From: Deferribacteraceae bacterium
Lineage (GTDB): Bacteria; Chrysiogenota; Deferribacteres; Deferribacterales; JAISNW01
Direction of reading: 5' to 3'
NCBI GenBank assembly: GCA_031285415.1
Contig: JAITWF010000042.1
Coordinates: forward strand, 1 to 14,313
Length of the DNA stretch: 14,313 nucleotides
The position numbers were made by a program, and so were the translations under genes. Shown one piece after another: positions 1 to 7,939 of the stretch (its first letter is position 1; every line of letters starts with the position of its first letter). The notes beneath the pieces are model-generated. The model was not told the origin of the DNA, searched no databases, and was given only the letters and a program-made list of their open reading frames with translations.

Positions 1-1
1 A

Positions 2-979
2 ATGATAACAGACAAATTTGGCAGAGATATAAAATATTTACGCATATCAGTCACCGATCGATGCAACTTTCGGTGCAAATACTGTATGCCACGCCAGACC
101 TTCGAGCATATCGCCTGCGAAGAGCTTCTGCGATACGAAGAGATCCTATTCTTCACAGAGGTATGTGCCTCGCTCGGTGTAGATAAGGTGCGAGTGACTG
201 GCGGCGAGCCGCTTGTGCGCAAAGATCTACCATATTTCCTAGCCAAATTATACGCTATCGAGGGGATAAACGAGGTTACGCTAACCACAAACGCCTCTCT
301 ACTGCCGCTCTACGCAAAGGAGATCTTCAACTCTGGGGTAAAACGCCTAAATATCAGCCTTGATAGCCTCAAAAGCGACCGATTCCGCTTCGTCTCTGGC
401 GGCATTGACAATACAAACACCATGAGGGGAATTGAAGAGGCGATACAGCTTGGCTTCGCCCCAATAAAGGTAAATGCCGTAGCGATACGTGGATTTAACG
501 ATGATGAGATCCTTGATTTTTGTGAATTTGCCGCAGAAAAGAATGTCATAGTGCGGTTTATAGAGTTTATGCCGATCGGCAACTCTGCCGATTGGAAAAA
601 GGATAATATCATCTACGGTGCAGAGATCTTGAAGATTATAACAGATCGATACGAAGCGGAGCCACTCCCACATAAAGCTGGTGCAGGACCAGCAAAGAAC
701 TATAAACTCTCGAATGGTGCTACTATCGGAATTATTACACCGATGTCGGAGCATTTCTGCAATAGTTGCGACAAAATTCGACTTACCTCTGACGGAAAGA
801 TACGCCCATGTCTACTCTCTGATAGTGAGATAGATATTACAGATGCCGCTAGCAGAAGGGATACAAATGCACTGAAAGAGCTACTAATACGCTCCTTGAG
901 CCTGAAAGAGGCGGAGCATAGTATAAAGAGCGACTCAAAGGAGAAGTTCTCTAGAACTATGTCGAAGATCGGGGGCTGA
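2..979 (+). CDS. moaA: GTP 3',8-cyclase MoaA (molybdenum cofactor biosynthesis)
   Basis: Radical-SAM enzyme that rearranges GTP to 3',8-cyclo-7,8-dihydro-GTP, the first step of molybdopterin synthesis in the cytoplasm. The 325-residue product has the usual length. The N-terminal radical-SAM cluster motif C-x3-C-x2-C is at C21, C25 and C28 inside DRCNFRCKYCMP, followed by the SAM-binding TGGEP segment. The second, substrate-binding 4Fe-4S motif C-x2-C-x13-C is at C253, C256 and C270. The protein ends in Gly-Gly, as MoaA proteins do; in the family this tail enters the active site. The ATG at position 2 gives the typical MoaA start with FGR just after it, so the gene looks complete, although any ribosome binding site lies outside the window. 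It is the only large plus-strand gene here and converges on the lipoprotein operon. No other cofactor gene is nearby. Confidence 0.97.
   Translation: MITDKFGRDIKYLRISVTDRCNFRCKYCMPRQTFEHIACEELLRYEEILFFTEVCASLGVDKVRVTGGEPLVRKDLPYFLAKLYAIEGINEVTLTTNASLLPLYAKEIFNSGVKRLNISLDSLKSDRFRFVSGGIDNTNTMRGIEEAIQLGFAPIKVNAVAIRGFNDDEILDFCEFAAEKNVIVRFIEFMPIGNSADWKKDNIIYGAEILKIITDRYEAEPLPHKAGAGPAKNYKLSNGATIGIITPMSEHFCNSCDKIRLTSDGKIRPCLLSDSEIDITDAASRRDTNALKELLIRSLSLKEAEHSIKSDSKEKFSRTMSKIGG
896..924 (+). promoter_or_regulatory. Possible promoter inside the 3' end of moaA
   Basis: TTGAGC (896-901) and TAGTAT (919-924) are separated by exactly 17 bases. The same TAGTAT hexamer at the same spacing occurs in the much better supported rnpB promoter of this window. 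It would start a transcript near 931 that enters the structured RNA at 1028-1175. The site lies within moaA codons, so it could be chance. Confidence 0.22.
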
Positions 980-997
980 ATTCTCTGCAAAAAAAAT

Positions 998-1022
998 AGG
1001 GAGAGCCTTAACAGCTCACCCT
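998..1022 (+). other. Small hairpin after moaA, with an alternative pairing partner
   Basis: AGGGAGAG (998-1005) pairs with CTCACCCT (1015-1022) across a 9-base loop with one A-A mismatch. A run of A residues precedes it and no T-tract follows, so it is not a standard terminator. The left arm is also a perfect complement of CTCTCCCT at 1163-1170, which overlaps the 3' strand of the closing helix of the downstream structured RNA. The two pairings exclude each other. Confidence 0.4.
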
Positions 1023-1027
1023 AAATC

Positions 1028-1175
1028 CAAGCAGGGAGGTGCTTATGTGTAAACAAAGCACAGTTAGAAGGAAGGCGTTCGCCCGCCTAACCTTCTGGCT
1101 AGGGAAGCTTAGAATCACTCTAGAGTGGTTTTAAGCTCCTGAAAGGGGAGTCGAAAGACTCCCTCTCCCTGCTTG
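1028..1175 (+). ncRNA. Compact structured RNA of unknown class, four hairpins closed by an 11-bp helix
   Basis: Visible by hand-folding. The closing helix pairs 1028-1038 with 1165-1175 over 11 uninterrupted Watson-Crick pairs. Inside are: hairpin 1 (1039-1044 with 1056-1061); hairpin 2 (1063-1071 with 1091-1099, plus an inner stem 1073-1077 with 1084-1088); hairpin 3 (1106-1119 with 1124-1137, 14 pairs, CTAG loop); and hairpin 4 (1146-1152 with 1157-1163, GAAA tetraloop). Hairpins 1 and 4 almost abut the closing helix, leaving little unpaired sequence. Hairpins 2 and 3 each contain two G-T pairs; these are wobble pairs in a plus-strand RNA but A-C mismatches in a minus-strand RNA, so the RNA is plus-strand. 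It does not resemble tmRNA, SRP RNA, 6S RNA or the TPP, FMN and moco riboswitches as I know them. It follows moaA and has no plus-strand gene after it, so a cis-acting leader is unlikely. It contains a possible 29-codon ORF. Confidence 0.6.
1045..1134 (+). CDS. Putative 29-residue cationic peptide inside the structured RNA
   Basis: The frame opens with ATG at 1045 and closes with TAA at 1132-1134. A strong Shine-Dalgarno sequence, GGGAGG, ends 5 bases before the ATG. The peptide has seven Lys or Arg against one Glu, and many aromatic and aliphatic residues in its C-terminal two thirds (F12, F17, W18, W28, F29), so an amphipathic membrane-active helix is plausible. The start codon opens the loop of hairpin 1, most of the Shine-Dalgarno sequence lies in the closing helix, and the stop codon lies in the stem of hairpin 3. 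The folded RNA would therefore be poorly translated. Small cationic-hydrophobic peptides encoded in tightly folded messages are typical of type I toxins such as AapA of Helicobacter, but I see no clear sequence relationship. The ORF may equally be a chance frame in a non-coding RNA. Confidence 0.33.
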   Translation: MCKQSTVRRKAFARLTFWLGKLRITLEWF

Positions 1176-1208
1176 ATATATTATCACAATTTCATATTAT
1201 TACAAGCT

Positions 1209-4200
1209 CTATCTCTCAAAGTATAAATATGGCAACTCCCCTAACGCCTCATTCATGCACCACGGTTTATCTGCATTCATGCCGAATAGCCAGCCTACGT
1301 ACGTTGACTTCTTTGTAAAATCGCCAGCAGTAATATTCCCTAACTGACTAACGGTGCCGCTACTGCTGCCAACAACGCTCCCTTTAAAGTTCCTGACGGC
1401 ATTTCCATCGACGCTACCATCGGCAACATGCCCTACTACCTCTCCATATGTCGCCAACGCTGTCACTATTATATCATCTGAAAAGTTATTCTGTACCGCA
1501 GAATTTGGCAACATCTGCCCCACTATACCGCCGCAGTAGCTATTTGCACAGATTACATCTGCTGAAAACATACTATTGATAACGTTTGAGCCGTCCATTA
1601 TCCCTACTATACCACCAACGGTAACCTCTCCTGATACGTTATTATGAGATGATGTTGCCTTTATTGTGCTATTTGTCGCTACCCCCACCACTCCGCCAGT
1701 GCCTAATGGGCTACTATTGGAGACGATAGCATTTGAGCTGCTATTCTGGATAGTTGCATTTGATAGTTCGCCAGCGATACCGCCAGTCGCCCCACCGTTG
1801 CCAGCTACAGTGCCAGAGACTGTACAGCCATCTATCAAACCGCCAACCACAATCCCTGCTATTATTCCAGCATTTGCAGTGCCTGCGATAGCCGCCGAAT
1901 CAACGTTTAAGTTACGAATCTTTGCGCCACTGCCGATATTGCCGAAAAGCCCTGCATAGTTATTGCTATTAACCGATAGCCCTCTTATCGTAAATCCTGC
2001 GCCATCGAAGGTGCCTGTAAATGGAGCATTAGTGCCGATCGGTGTCCAGTTAACTCCTGCGAGATCTATATCACCGATAAGTTTGTAATGTCCATTCAAG
2101 TTTATAGCGGCAAGCTCTGCGGCGTTGTTTATTATCTTGGGTGTCGCCTCGGCTGTGCCATCGCCATCACGGATTGCGTAGAATGAGGTATCTTCAGTTA
2201 TCACAAACGACGATTCACTCCACTGCACATCAGGTACAGTCGGAGGGGTAGCTGTCTCGCCAGTAGCAATGTACTGCCTTTGTATCAGTACACCATCATC
2301 AATAAAATCAACAACATTGCTCTTTTTCCAATCAAATATCGGGTAGCCGCCGCCAGCTGGCATTGTCCAGCTACCAACCCCGAAGATCCACCCTGCGGCT
2401 GTGTATGTAACCTCGCTCTCCGCCTCCGCTTGAGTTATCGAACTTCCTGCAAGGTTAATATGGGCAACGCCATCGGCGCAGATCTCTATATTATCAAGTG
2501 CAAAGTTATTACTAACGTTACCAACTGTGCCGCTGGTGCCACCAACGCCCCCCTCTGCTATGATTCTATTATTATAGCTAGCGGAGACTATGCTTTTATT
2601 CAATGCAACAGAGGATTCAAGCGTAACCCCCTTTGCATAATGCCCAACTAGCCCTGCTGCCGACTTTACCGTAGCGGTGATATTACCAGAGGCGTATGTA
2701 TTTAATATAGTGGCTACGGTGCCAGTGGTATCGTCCATCAGCCCTGCAATGCCACCAGCATAGTTGTCGGCTATAATATCCGATGTAGTGAAGCAGTTTT
2801 TAATCGTTCCTCTATTAACCCCTACGATACCGCCGACGTAGCTTACTCCTTTAATAACGCCGCCCACAACGTAGGAGCCAGAGATCACCCCTCTATCAAG
2901 CGTACCAGCGATACCGCCGACGTTGACCGTCCCACTAGCTGAACTCCCTACTATGCCAAGATTCTTCACCACCTCGGTAGCGTCATCTGCCCCTGATATA
3001 CTCTCAAATAGTCCACCAGAGAGCCCTCTAAGCTCATAATAGTTTCCGTCGAAGGTGCCTGTAAAGGTGCCAGAGGGTGTCCAATTTTGTGTAAGATCTA
3101 TATCAGCCATCAGCTTGTAATGCGCTGCTACACCTGGATTATCTATTATCTCCTGTCTCATCGCAAATAGATCAGCCTCTGTCCAGATCTCCTTAGGATT
3201 TCGCACGCTTCCGTACCAGATCGTATAGTACGGAGTATCTACAGCGATAATATCGGTAGGTTGCAATACACTCCCTGTGCCATCTTGCGAACTGTTCCAC
3301 TCTTTAAATACAAATGGTGGATATGGCGCAGGTGTGTGAAGCGTGCCAATAGGTTTCTCTATCTCTACAGCTACAGAGGGGGTATTCATAACAGCACCGT
3401 TGATGTCAATCTCTACATAATAGAGTGTTACCGTCCATATAGCGTTTAAGGTCATATTAGAGTTAACGATTATGCTATCGCCTACCTGATAGATAGTTGC
3501 AGTAGCTGTATCTCTCCAGCCGCCGAATACTGTGCCAGCCTTTGTAGGAGCCGCTACTGCGGATATTGAGGAGCCGATCTTGGCGTTAACAAGCGTATCA
3601 GCTTCGTCGTTTAGCGGTTTAAAGGTAACGGTATATCCCCAGACCGCCTTCACGGTTGTATCGCCAGTGATGATGGTATTTTGATCAAATAGTGCGCCAC
3701 CAGCGTCGTTCCACTCGATGAATACGAATCCATCTTTCGTTGGTGCGGCAGGAAGCTGCGACACTCGGTCGCCACTGTCGGCAGGTAGGACTATCAGATC
3801 TGCGCCGTTATCAGAATCAAATGTAACTAAATATCCCCATATAGCATAGTACGTCTCGTCAGCCACGATCGGAGTGCCCTTATTAAAGACAACTCCAGAG
3901 CCATCTGCCATACTATTCCAGCCAACAGCCACTCGTGCACCATTTGTGGGAGTTGGGATAAGAGATTCATCGATAGGTACCCCATCCTCCGCCAGCACCT
4001 CTACAGTAATATCGTTAACACCATCATTATATATAAATGTGAGTCTATGCCCCCACACCGCAGATAGTACGGTATGCGCCTGTACGATCGTCTCGGAGTT
4101 ATAGATAACGCCAAGGTCGTTTGCCCAGCCGACAAAGCTGTAGCCACTCTTTGTTGGAGTGGGCAAACTGCCGATAGCGTCGTTATACTCTACTACTCTA

Positions 4201-4547
4201 CCAGAGGCGTCTGTTCCACCTTTGGAATCGAAGCTAATAGTTGCACGCCAGCTGCCGTATACGTGCGTCTCCATAGCGATCTCGCTATCAAGTGCAAACG
4301 GATCATCATCTATATCAAGCCATTCGATAAAATCAAGATTAGGGTTAGTCGGGTTCGCTGGAATCATTGCAGGATCTATAGCTCGTCCAGAGCGAACGGT
4401 GATAATATCCACAACGTCGGAGCCGCCGCCATAATGAAAGTAAACTTTCGTCTCATGCAGTGCGTCCATCGGTTTGGATGGATCAGATGATGAACACGCC
4501 GCCAGAAAGACCATCATAGCTATTAATATCGCTCTCATATAGTTCAT
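1209..4547 (-). CDS. Lipoprotein 2: six InlB-type B-repeats and two GLUG-type repeat regions
   Basis: Predicted surface lipoprotein of 1112 residues. A lipoprotein signal peptide ends in the lipobox LAAC, with C18 as the modified residue; the next residue is Ser, which in enterobacteria favours outer-membrane sorting. Residues about 28-444 hold six B-repeats of roughly 67 residues (Listeria-Bacteroides type), each ending in a Trp-rich strand such as YAIWG or KAVWG. Two GLUG-type beta-solenoid regions follow at about 450-715 and 800-1075, each introduced by a YKL-x-DIDL ... GTFDG segment and carrying GGIVG and GGIAG motifs. They are joined by a linker containing GGGYPIFDWK. The start was set at the ATG at 4547 because GAGGATGG lies just upstream; a longer frame to 4583 would place 12 charged residues before the signal peptide. 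The gene follows its paralogue after 13 bases and the ribosome binding site abuts that gene's stop codon. The likely role is adhesion or surface interaction, inferred from the repeat types only. Confidence 0.85.
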   Translation of the reverse strand: MNYMRAILIAMMVFLAACSSSDPSKPMDALHETKVYFHYGGGSDVVDIITVRSGRAIDPAMIPANPTNPNLDFIEWLDIDDDPFALDSEIAMETHVYGSWRATISFDSKGGTDASGRVVEYNDAIGSLPTPTKSGYSFVGWANDLGVIYNSETIVQAHTVLSAVWGHRLTFIYNDGVNDITVEVLAEDGVPIDESLIPTPTNGARVAVGWNSMADGSGVVFNKGTPIVADETYYAIWGYLVTFDSDNGADLIVLPADSGDRVSQLPAAPTKDGFVFIEWNDAGGALFDQNTIITGDTTVKAVWGYTVTFKPLNDEADTLVNAKIGSSISAVAAPTKAGTVFGGWRDTATATIYQVGDSIIVNSNMTLNAIWTVTLYYVEIDINGAVMNTPSVAVEIEKPIGTLHTPAPYPPFVFKEWNSSQDGTGSVLQPTDIIAVDTPYYTIWYGSVRNPKEIWTEADLFAMRQEIIDNPGVAAHYKLMADIDLTQNWTPSGTFTGTFDGNYYELRGLSGGLFESISGADDATEVVKNLGIVGSSASGTVNVGGIAGTLDRGVISGSYVVGGVIKGVSYVGGIVGVNRGTIKNCFTTSDIIADNYAGGIAGLMDDTTGTVATILNTYASGNITATVKSAAGLVGHYAKGVTLESSVALNKSIVSASYNNRIIAEGGVGGTSGTVGNVSNNFALDNIEICADGVAHINLAGSSITQAEAESEVTYTAAGWIFGVGSWTMPAGGGYPIFDWKKSNVVDFIDDGVLIQRQYIATGETATPPTVPDVQWSESSFVITEDTSFYAIRDGDGTAEATPKIINNAAELAAINLNGHYKLIGDIDLAGVNWTPIGTNAPFTGTFDGAGFTIRGLSVNSNNYAGLFGNIGSGAKIRNLNVDSAAIAGTANAGIIAGIVVGGLIDGCTVSGTVAGNGGATGGIAGELSNATIQNSSSNAIVSNSSPLGTGGVVGVATNSTIKATSSHNNVSGEVTVGGIVGIMDGSNVINSMFSADVICANSYCGGIVGQMLPNSAVQNNFSDDIIVTALATYGEVVGHVADGSVDGNAVRNFKGSVVGSSSGTVSQLGNITAGDFTKKSTYVGWLFGMNADKPWCMNEALGELPYLYFER

Positions 4548-4560
4548 AATTAATCCATCC

Positions 4561-6906
4561 TCAAGGTACGACCTGCGCACCATCTAACAGCTGCCCCACC
4601 AATCCGCCGCAGCTCATGCCAGAGCACGATATCGTCCCTGTTGCAGAGCCACCTTTAATAAGCGCACCCTCGGCAAGCCCGACTAGTCCACCAACAACAT
4701 CTATACCAGAGACATTGCCTGTAGAGGTGCAGCTCTCTATAACGCTACCACCTCTCGCATATCCTGTAACGCCGCCAGTACGTGCAACGTTGCTCAGCGT
4801 TGATACAGTTGCCGCAGAGAGTGTATCTCTGATGAATCCAGAATCTATCTTGCCCACAACGCCGCCAACATCGCTTGATATATCAGCAACGCCCGATATC
4901 GTACCCGATACCTCACACCGCTCAATCTCGCCGTTCACCACATATCCTGCCAAGATCCCTAAACTGCCACCACCAGAGAGATCAGCGTCACCGATCTTTA
5001 GGTCGAACACCTTGCTAGCGGTAGAAGCACTCCCTAATATACCAAATAATCCCAACGTTGTAGCATTTGAGCGAATCGAAAGCCCTGATACTGTATGCCC
5101 TCTGCCATCGAAGGTGCCAATAAATGGGTCGATACTGCCGATCGGCGTCCAAGCGGCCGTTAGTGTTATATTATCAATAAGTCTGTAATGCTTATCCAGC
5201 GCAATGTTTTGTAGCTCATCCATCGTAGATACGATCTTCGGATATGTAGTACTTGCGCCATCGCCATCCCATATCGCATAGAAATGCTGATCAGTGTAAT
5301 ATTTTAGATCTGGCGTAAACGCCACTTCTCCATCGAGAGAGCTATTCCATCCAAAGAAGCTCTCCTGAATATTCGCAGATATAGGATCTGCTGGGGCTAC
5401 TGTTGAGCCCTCATCGTTTACAATAGCGGTAACGATCTCGCTACCATTGATAAACGCTACAGCGTGCTTATCTTTCCAGCTTAATATCGGATATCCGCCG
5501 CCAGTAGGGATCTTCCAGCCAGAGTTATCAAACGTCCACCCAAGATTTGTGTACGTTACAACATCGTATAGATCGCCAGGCGTTCTATCAGACACGATAG
5601 CCCCTGCGCTTGTCACCTCTGAATTAGCCGCCACCACCTGCGATACAATACCTGCGCTAGAGCCTGTTACCCCTCCAGCACCACCTACCGAAGCGGAAAC
5701 GTCGCCAGTTGCTATCACATTAGCAATACCGCCAGTTGCGGATATTGTTCCCGAGATACCGCCAATATTATTTGCGCCAGTGATATCAGAGGTGGCAAAG
5801 CTATCGGCAATCCTGCCATTTGCACTACCCACAATACCGCCAATATTATCTCTACCGCCTATTTTACCCATCGTGACGTAACTTTTCTGAATAATGCCTG
5901 TAGCCGCTAGCGTTCCAGCGATACCACCAACACTATCCCTGCCTGTCACGCTATTTATCACTAAACCGAGATCTTTAACTGTACCAGACAGTGTGCTGAA
6001 GAGTCCCACATTATCGAGATCTGATTTGTTTATATATAGACCTGTTATGATATGATTATTTCCATCGAAGATACCTGAATATGTGCCACTGATAGGCGAC
6101 CAGTCAGCACCTTCAAGGTCTATATCGTCTGATAGGGCGTAGTTTAGCGTCAGATCTAGCTCCATCGCCCTAAGCCCCTCTACATTTGTTATCTTTATCG
6201 GATAGGTGCCGCCGTACCACACTGCGTAGTAGCTCTCGCTCACACTGATAGGGTCACCTATATCAAACTTATCGCCAGTGCCATCTGCGGCGGTGTTCCA
6301 CTCCATAAACGGTCTTGTGCCATTCGTAGGCTTTGGAAGCAGCGAGCTATCTACGGTATCCCCCTCTGCCACCTTCACAACCGCCTCAACGTCGCCATTT
6401 TCAGGGTAGAATGTGAGATAGTATGCATACACCGCCTTTAGGTCGACATTGTCTGTTAAGATCGTCTGCGGAGTGTATATCTTGCCAGAGCTGCTATCCT
6501 TCCAGTGTAAAAACTCATTGCTACCGTTAACTGCTGGCTCCATAGAGCCGATAGGATTGCCGTATAGCACCTTCTTAGGCAAAATATCTGCGCCGCCATT
6601 AGGATCGAACGATACCGTAACCTCCCACATGCCGTATAGATCTATATCTTTAAAGATTGGAGCGTCTGCATTGAATTTAGAGTTATCAGTGGTGAACCAT
6701 CCGATAAAGTCGTACGGAAGCCCTGCCTGCGTAGCGTCGGGGATATTGCCTGTGCCAAAGATAGAGCCACGGCGCAGTACAACGGTGTCTACACGATCAG
6801 TGCCGCCACCGTAGTGGAACGATAGCCTATGCTCGTTCACCTTATCCATATCAGAGCCGCAACTTGCGAAGAGGAGTAGTGATAGTGCAAGTAAAATTTT
6901 ACGCAT
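4561..6906 (-). CDS. Lipoprotein 1: three InlB-type B-repeats and two GLUG-type regions, shortened C-terminus
   Basis: Paralogue of the next gene in the operon, with 781 residues. The signal peptide ends at FASC, with C16 as the lipidated residue. Three B-repeats cover about residues 25-230, the first GLUG-type region about 235-455, a GGGYPILSWK linker follows, and the second GLUG-type region runs from about 555 to the end. The start at 6906 is chosen because GGAGA lies close upstream and a proper signal peptide follows; the longer frame to 6933 adds nine residues that spoil it. The start overlaps the end of aroC by 8 bases. The C-terminus stops soon after CGGLVGQLL, whereas the paralogue continues for roughly another 95 residues after its matching CGGIVGQML. 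No homologous continuation is present downstream, so a deletion, not a simple frameshift, probably removed it. Function is inferred as surface adhesion. Confidence 0.85.
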   Translation of the reverse strand: MRKILLALSLLLFASCGSDMDKVNEHRLSFHYGGGTDRVDTVVLRRGSIFGTGNIPDATQAGLPYDFIGWFTTDNSKFNADAPIFKDIDLYGMWEVTVSFDPNGGADILPKKVLYGNPIGSMEPAVNGSNEFLHWKDSSSGKIYTPQTILTDNVDLKAVYAYYLTFYPENGDVEAVVKVAEGDTVDSSLLPKPTNGTRPFMEWNTAADGTGDKFDIGDPISVSESYYAVWYGGTYPIKITNVEGLRAMELDLTLNYALSDDIDLEGADWSPISGTYSGIFDGNNHIITGLYINKSDLDNVGLFSTLSGTVKDLGLVINSVTGRDSVGGIAGTLAATGIIQKSYVTMGKIGGRDNIGGIVGSANGRIADSFATSDITGANNIGGISGTISATGGIANVIATGDVSASVGGAGGVTGSSAGIVSQVVAANSEVTSAGAIVSDRTPGDLYDVVTYTNLGWTFDNSGWKIPTGGGYPILSWKDKHAVAFINGSEIVTAIVNDEGSTVAPADPISANIQESFFGWNSSLDGEVAFTPDLKYYTDQHFYAIWDGDGASTTYPKIVSTMDELQNIALDKHYRLIDNITLTAAWTPIGSIDPFIGTFDGRGHTVSGLSIRSNATTLGLFGILGSASTASKVFDLKIGDADLSGGGSLGILAGYVVNGEIERCEVSGTISGVADISSDVGGVVGKIDSGFIRDTLSAATVSTLSNVARTGGVTGYARGGSVIESCTSTGNVSGIDVVGGLVGLAEGALIKGGSATGTISCSGMSCGGLVGQLLDGAQVVP

Positions 6907-7939
6907 AAATTCTCCAAAAGTCAGCCAGAACAATATAAGCCATCGCCTCTACCACAGGCACAATCCTAGGCGCAATAAACACGTCGTGCCGTCCGCCAAC
7001 CGTTATATCAAGCTCATTGCCATCCAGATCGATACTACGCTGTGGGATAGCGATACTAGGGGTAGGTTTCACCGCTATGCGAGCAAAAATTCGCTGCCCT
7101 GTGGATATTCCACCCAATACGCCGCCAGCATGATTCGATAGAAAGCCTGTAGACGTTATCTGATCGTTATTTTCGCTACCACGCAGTCCTGCTACGGCAA
7201 AACCATCGCCGATCTCCACACCTTTAACGGCAGGGATCCCCATAAACGCATAGGCAAGCCTTGCGTCTAGTTTATCAAAAACAGGTTCACCAAGCCCGAT
7301 CGGCGTGCCATCGATACAGAGCTCGACCACTCCACCGACAGAGTTCCCCTCCGCTCGAATACCTGCAAGATATCCCTCTAAATCAGCCGCCATCTCTCTA
7401 TCGGCGGTGCGGAAGGGGTTGCTATCTATAAAATCTCTATCGAATGATGTCGCTTTTTTATCGCCAGCCAGAGTCACATATCCGAATATGTCGATCTTAG
7501 AGATCGACTGTAGATATTTTTTTGCCACAGCACCAGCGGCGACCCGTGCCGCCGTCTCTCTGCCCGAGGCTCTGCCGCCGCCTCGATGATCCCTATTACC
7601 ATACTTATGATGATAGGTAAAATCGGCATGGCCAGGGCGGAATATCTTCGCAAATTTATCGTAATCAGTTGAGCGCACGTCGGTATTCTGTATCAGTATC
7701 GTGATCGGGGTGCCAGTGGTACGCCCATTATATACACCAGATACGATCTGCGCCAGATCAGCCTCCCTGCGTGTGGTGGAGGAGACAGATCCAGAGGGCG
7801 CACGACGTGCCAGATCGAGGTTTATATCGTCCTCCGATAGCTCTATCCCCGATGGACAGCCATCCACAACGACACCGATCGCCGCACCGTGCGACTCTCC
7901 AAAGGTAGTTATAGCAAAATTATTGCCAAAGGTGTTCAT
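6899..7939 (-). CDS. aroC: Chorismate synthase AroC
   Basis: Catalyses the last shikimate step: conversion of 5-enolpyruvylshikimate-3-phosphate to chorismate, using reduced FMN, in the cytoplasm. The 346-residue product carries the family signatures in order: GESHG near residue 14, the segment RPGHADFTYHHKYGNRDHRG with the GGRASGRETAARVAAGA stretch directly after it, the NHAGGVLGGISTGQ region, and a GGRHD ... RIVPVVEAM C-terminal block. Length and motifs indicate an intact enzyme. The ATG at 7939 overlaps the stop of the upstream alkylation repair gene by four bases (ATGA), and its own end overlaps the start of lipoprotein 1 by eight bases. It thus sits in the middle of an operon with no other shikimate genes, which is an odd setting for this enzyme. 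Confidence 0.98.
   Translation of the reverse strand: MNTFGNNFAITTFGESHGAAIGVVVDGCPSGIELSEDDINLDLARRAPSGSVSSTTRREADLAQIVSGVYNGRTTGTPITILIQNTDVRSTDYDKFAKIFRPGHADFTYHHKYGNRDHRGGGRASGRETAARVAAGAVAKKYLQSISKIDIFGYVTLAGDKKATSFDRDFIDSNPFRTADREMAADLEGYLAGIRAEGNSVGGVVELCIDGTPIGLGEPVFDKLDARLAYAFMGIPAVKGVEIGDGFAVAGLRGSENNDQITSTGFLSNHAGGVLGGISTGQRIFARIAVKPTPSIAIPQRSIDLDGNELDITVGGRHDVFIAPRIVPVVEAMAYIVLADFWRIYA

Noticed and set aside
1146..1175. Hairpin with GAAA loop after moaA as an intrinsic terminator
   Set aside because: No T-tract follows on the plus strand, and the hairpin abuts the closing helix of a larger fold, so it is better read as part of the structured RNA.
998..1175. Molybdenum cofactor riboswitch linked to moaA
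   Set aside because: It lies downstream of moaA, not in its leader, precedes no plus-strand gene, and lacks the features I know of the moco motif.
4159..4434. Plus-strand open frames across the lipoprotein genes (also 4074-4490, 4616-5188, 5447-5881)
   Set aside because: They are antisense to clearly real genes, rich in Pro, Ser and Thr as expected from reversed Gly/Val/Asn-rich repeats, and show no domains or ribosome binding sites of note.
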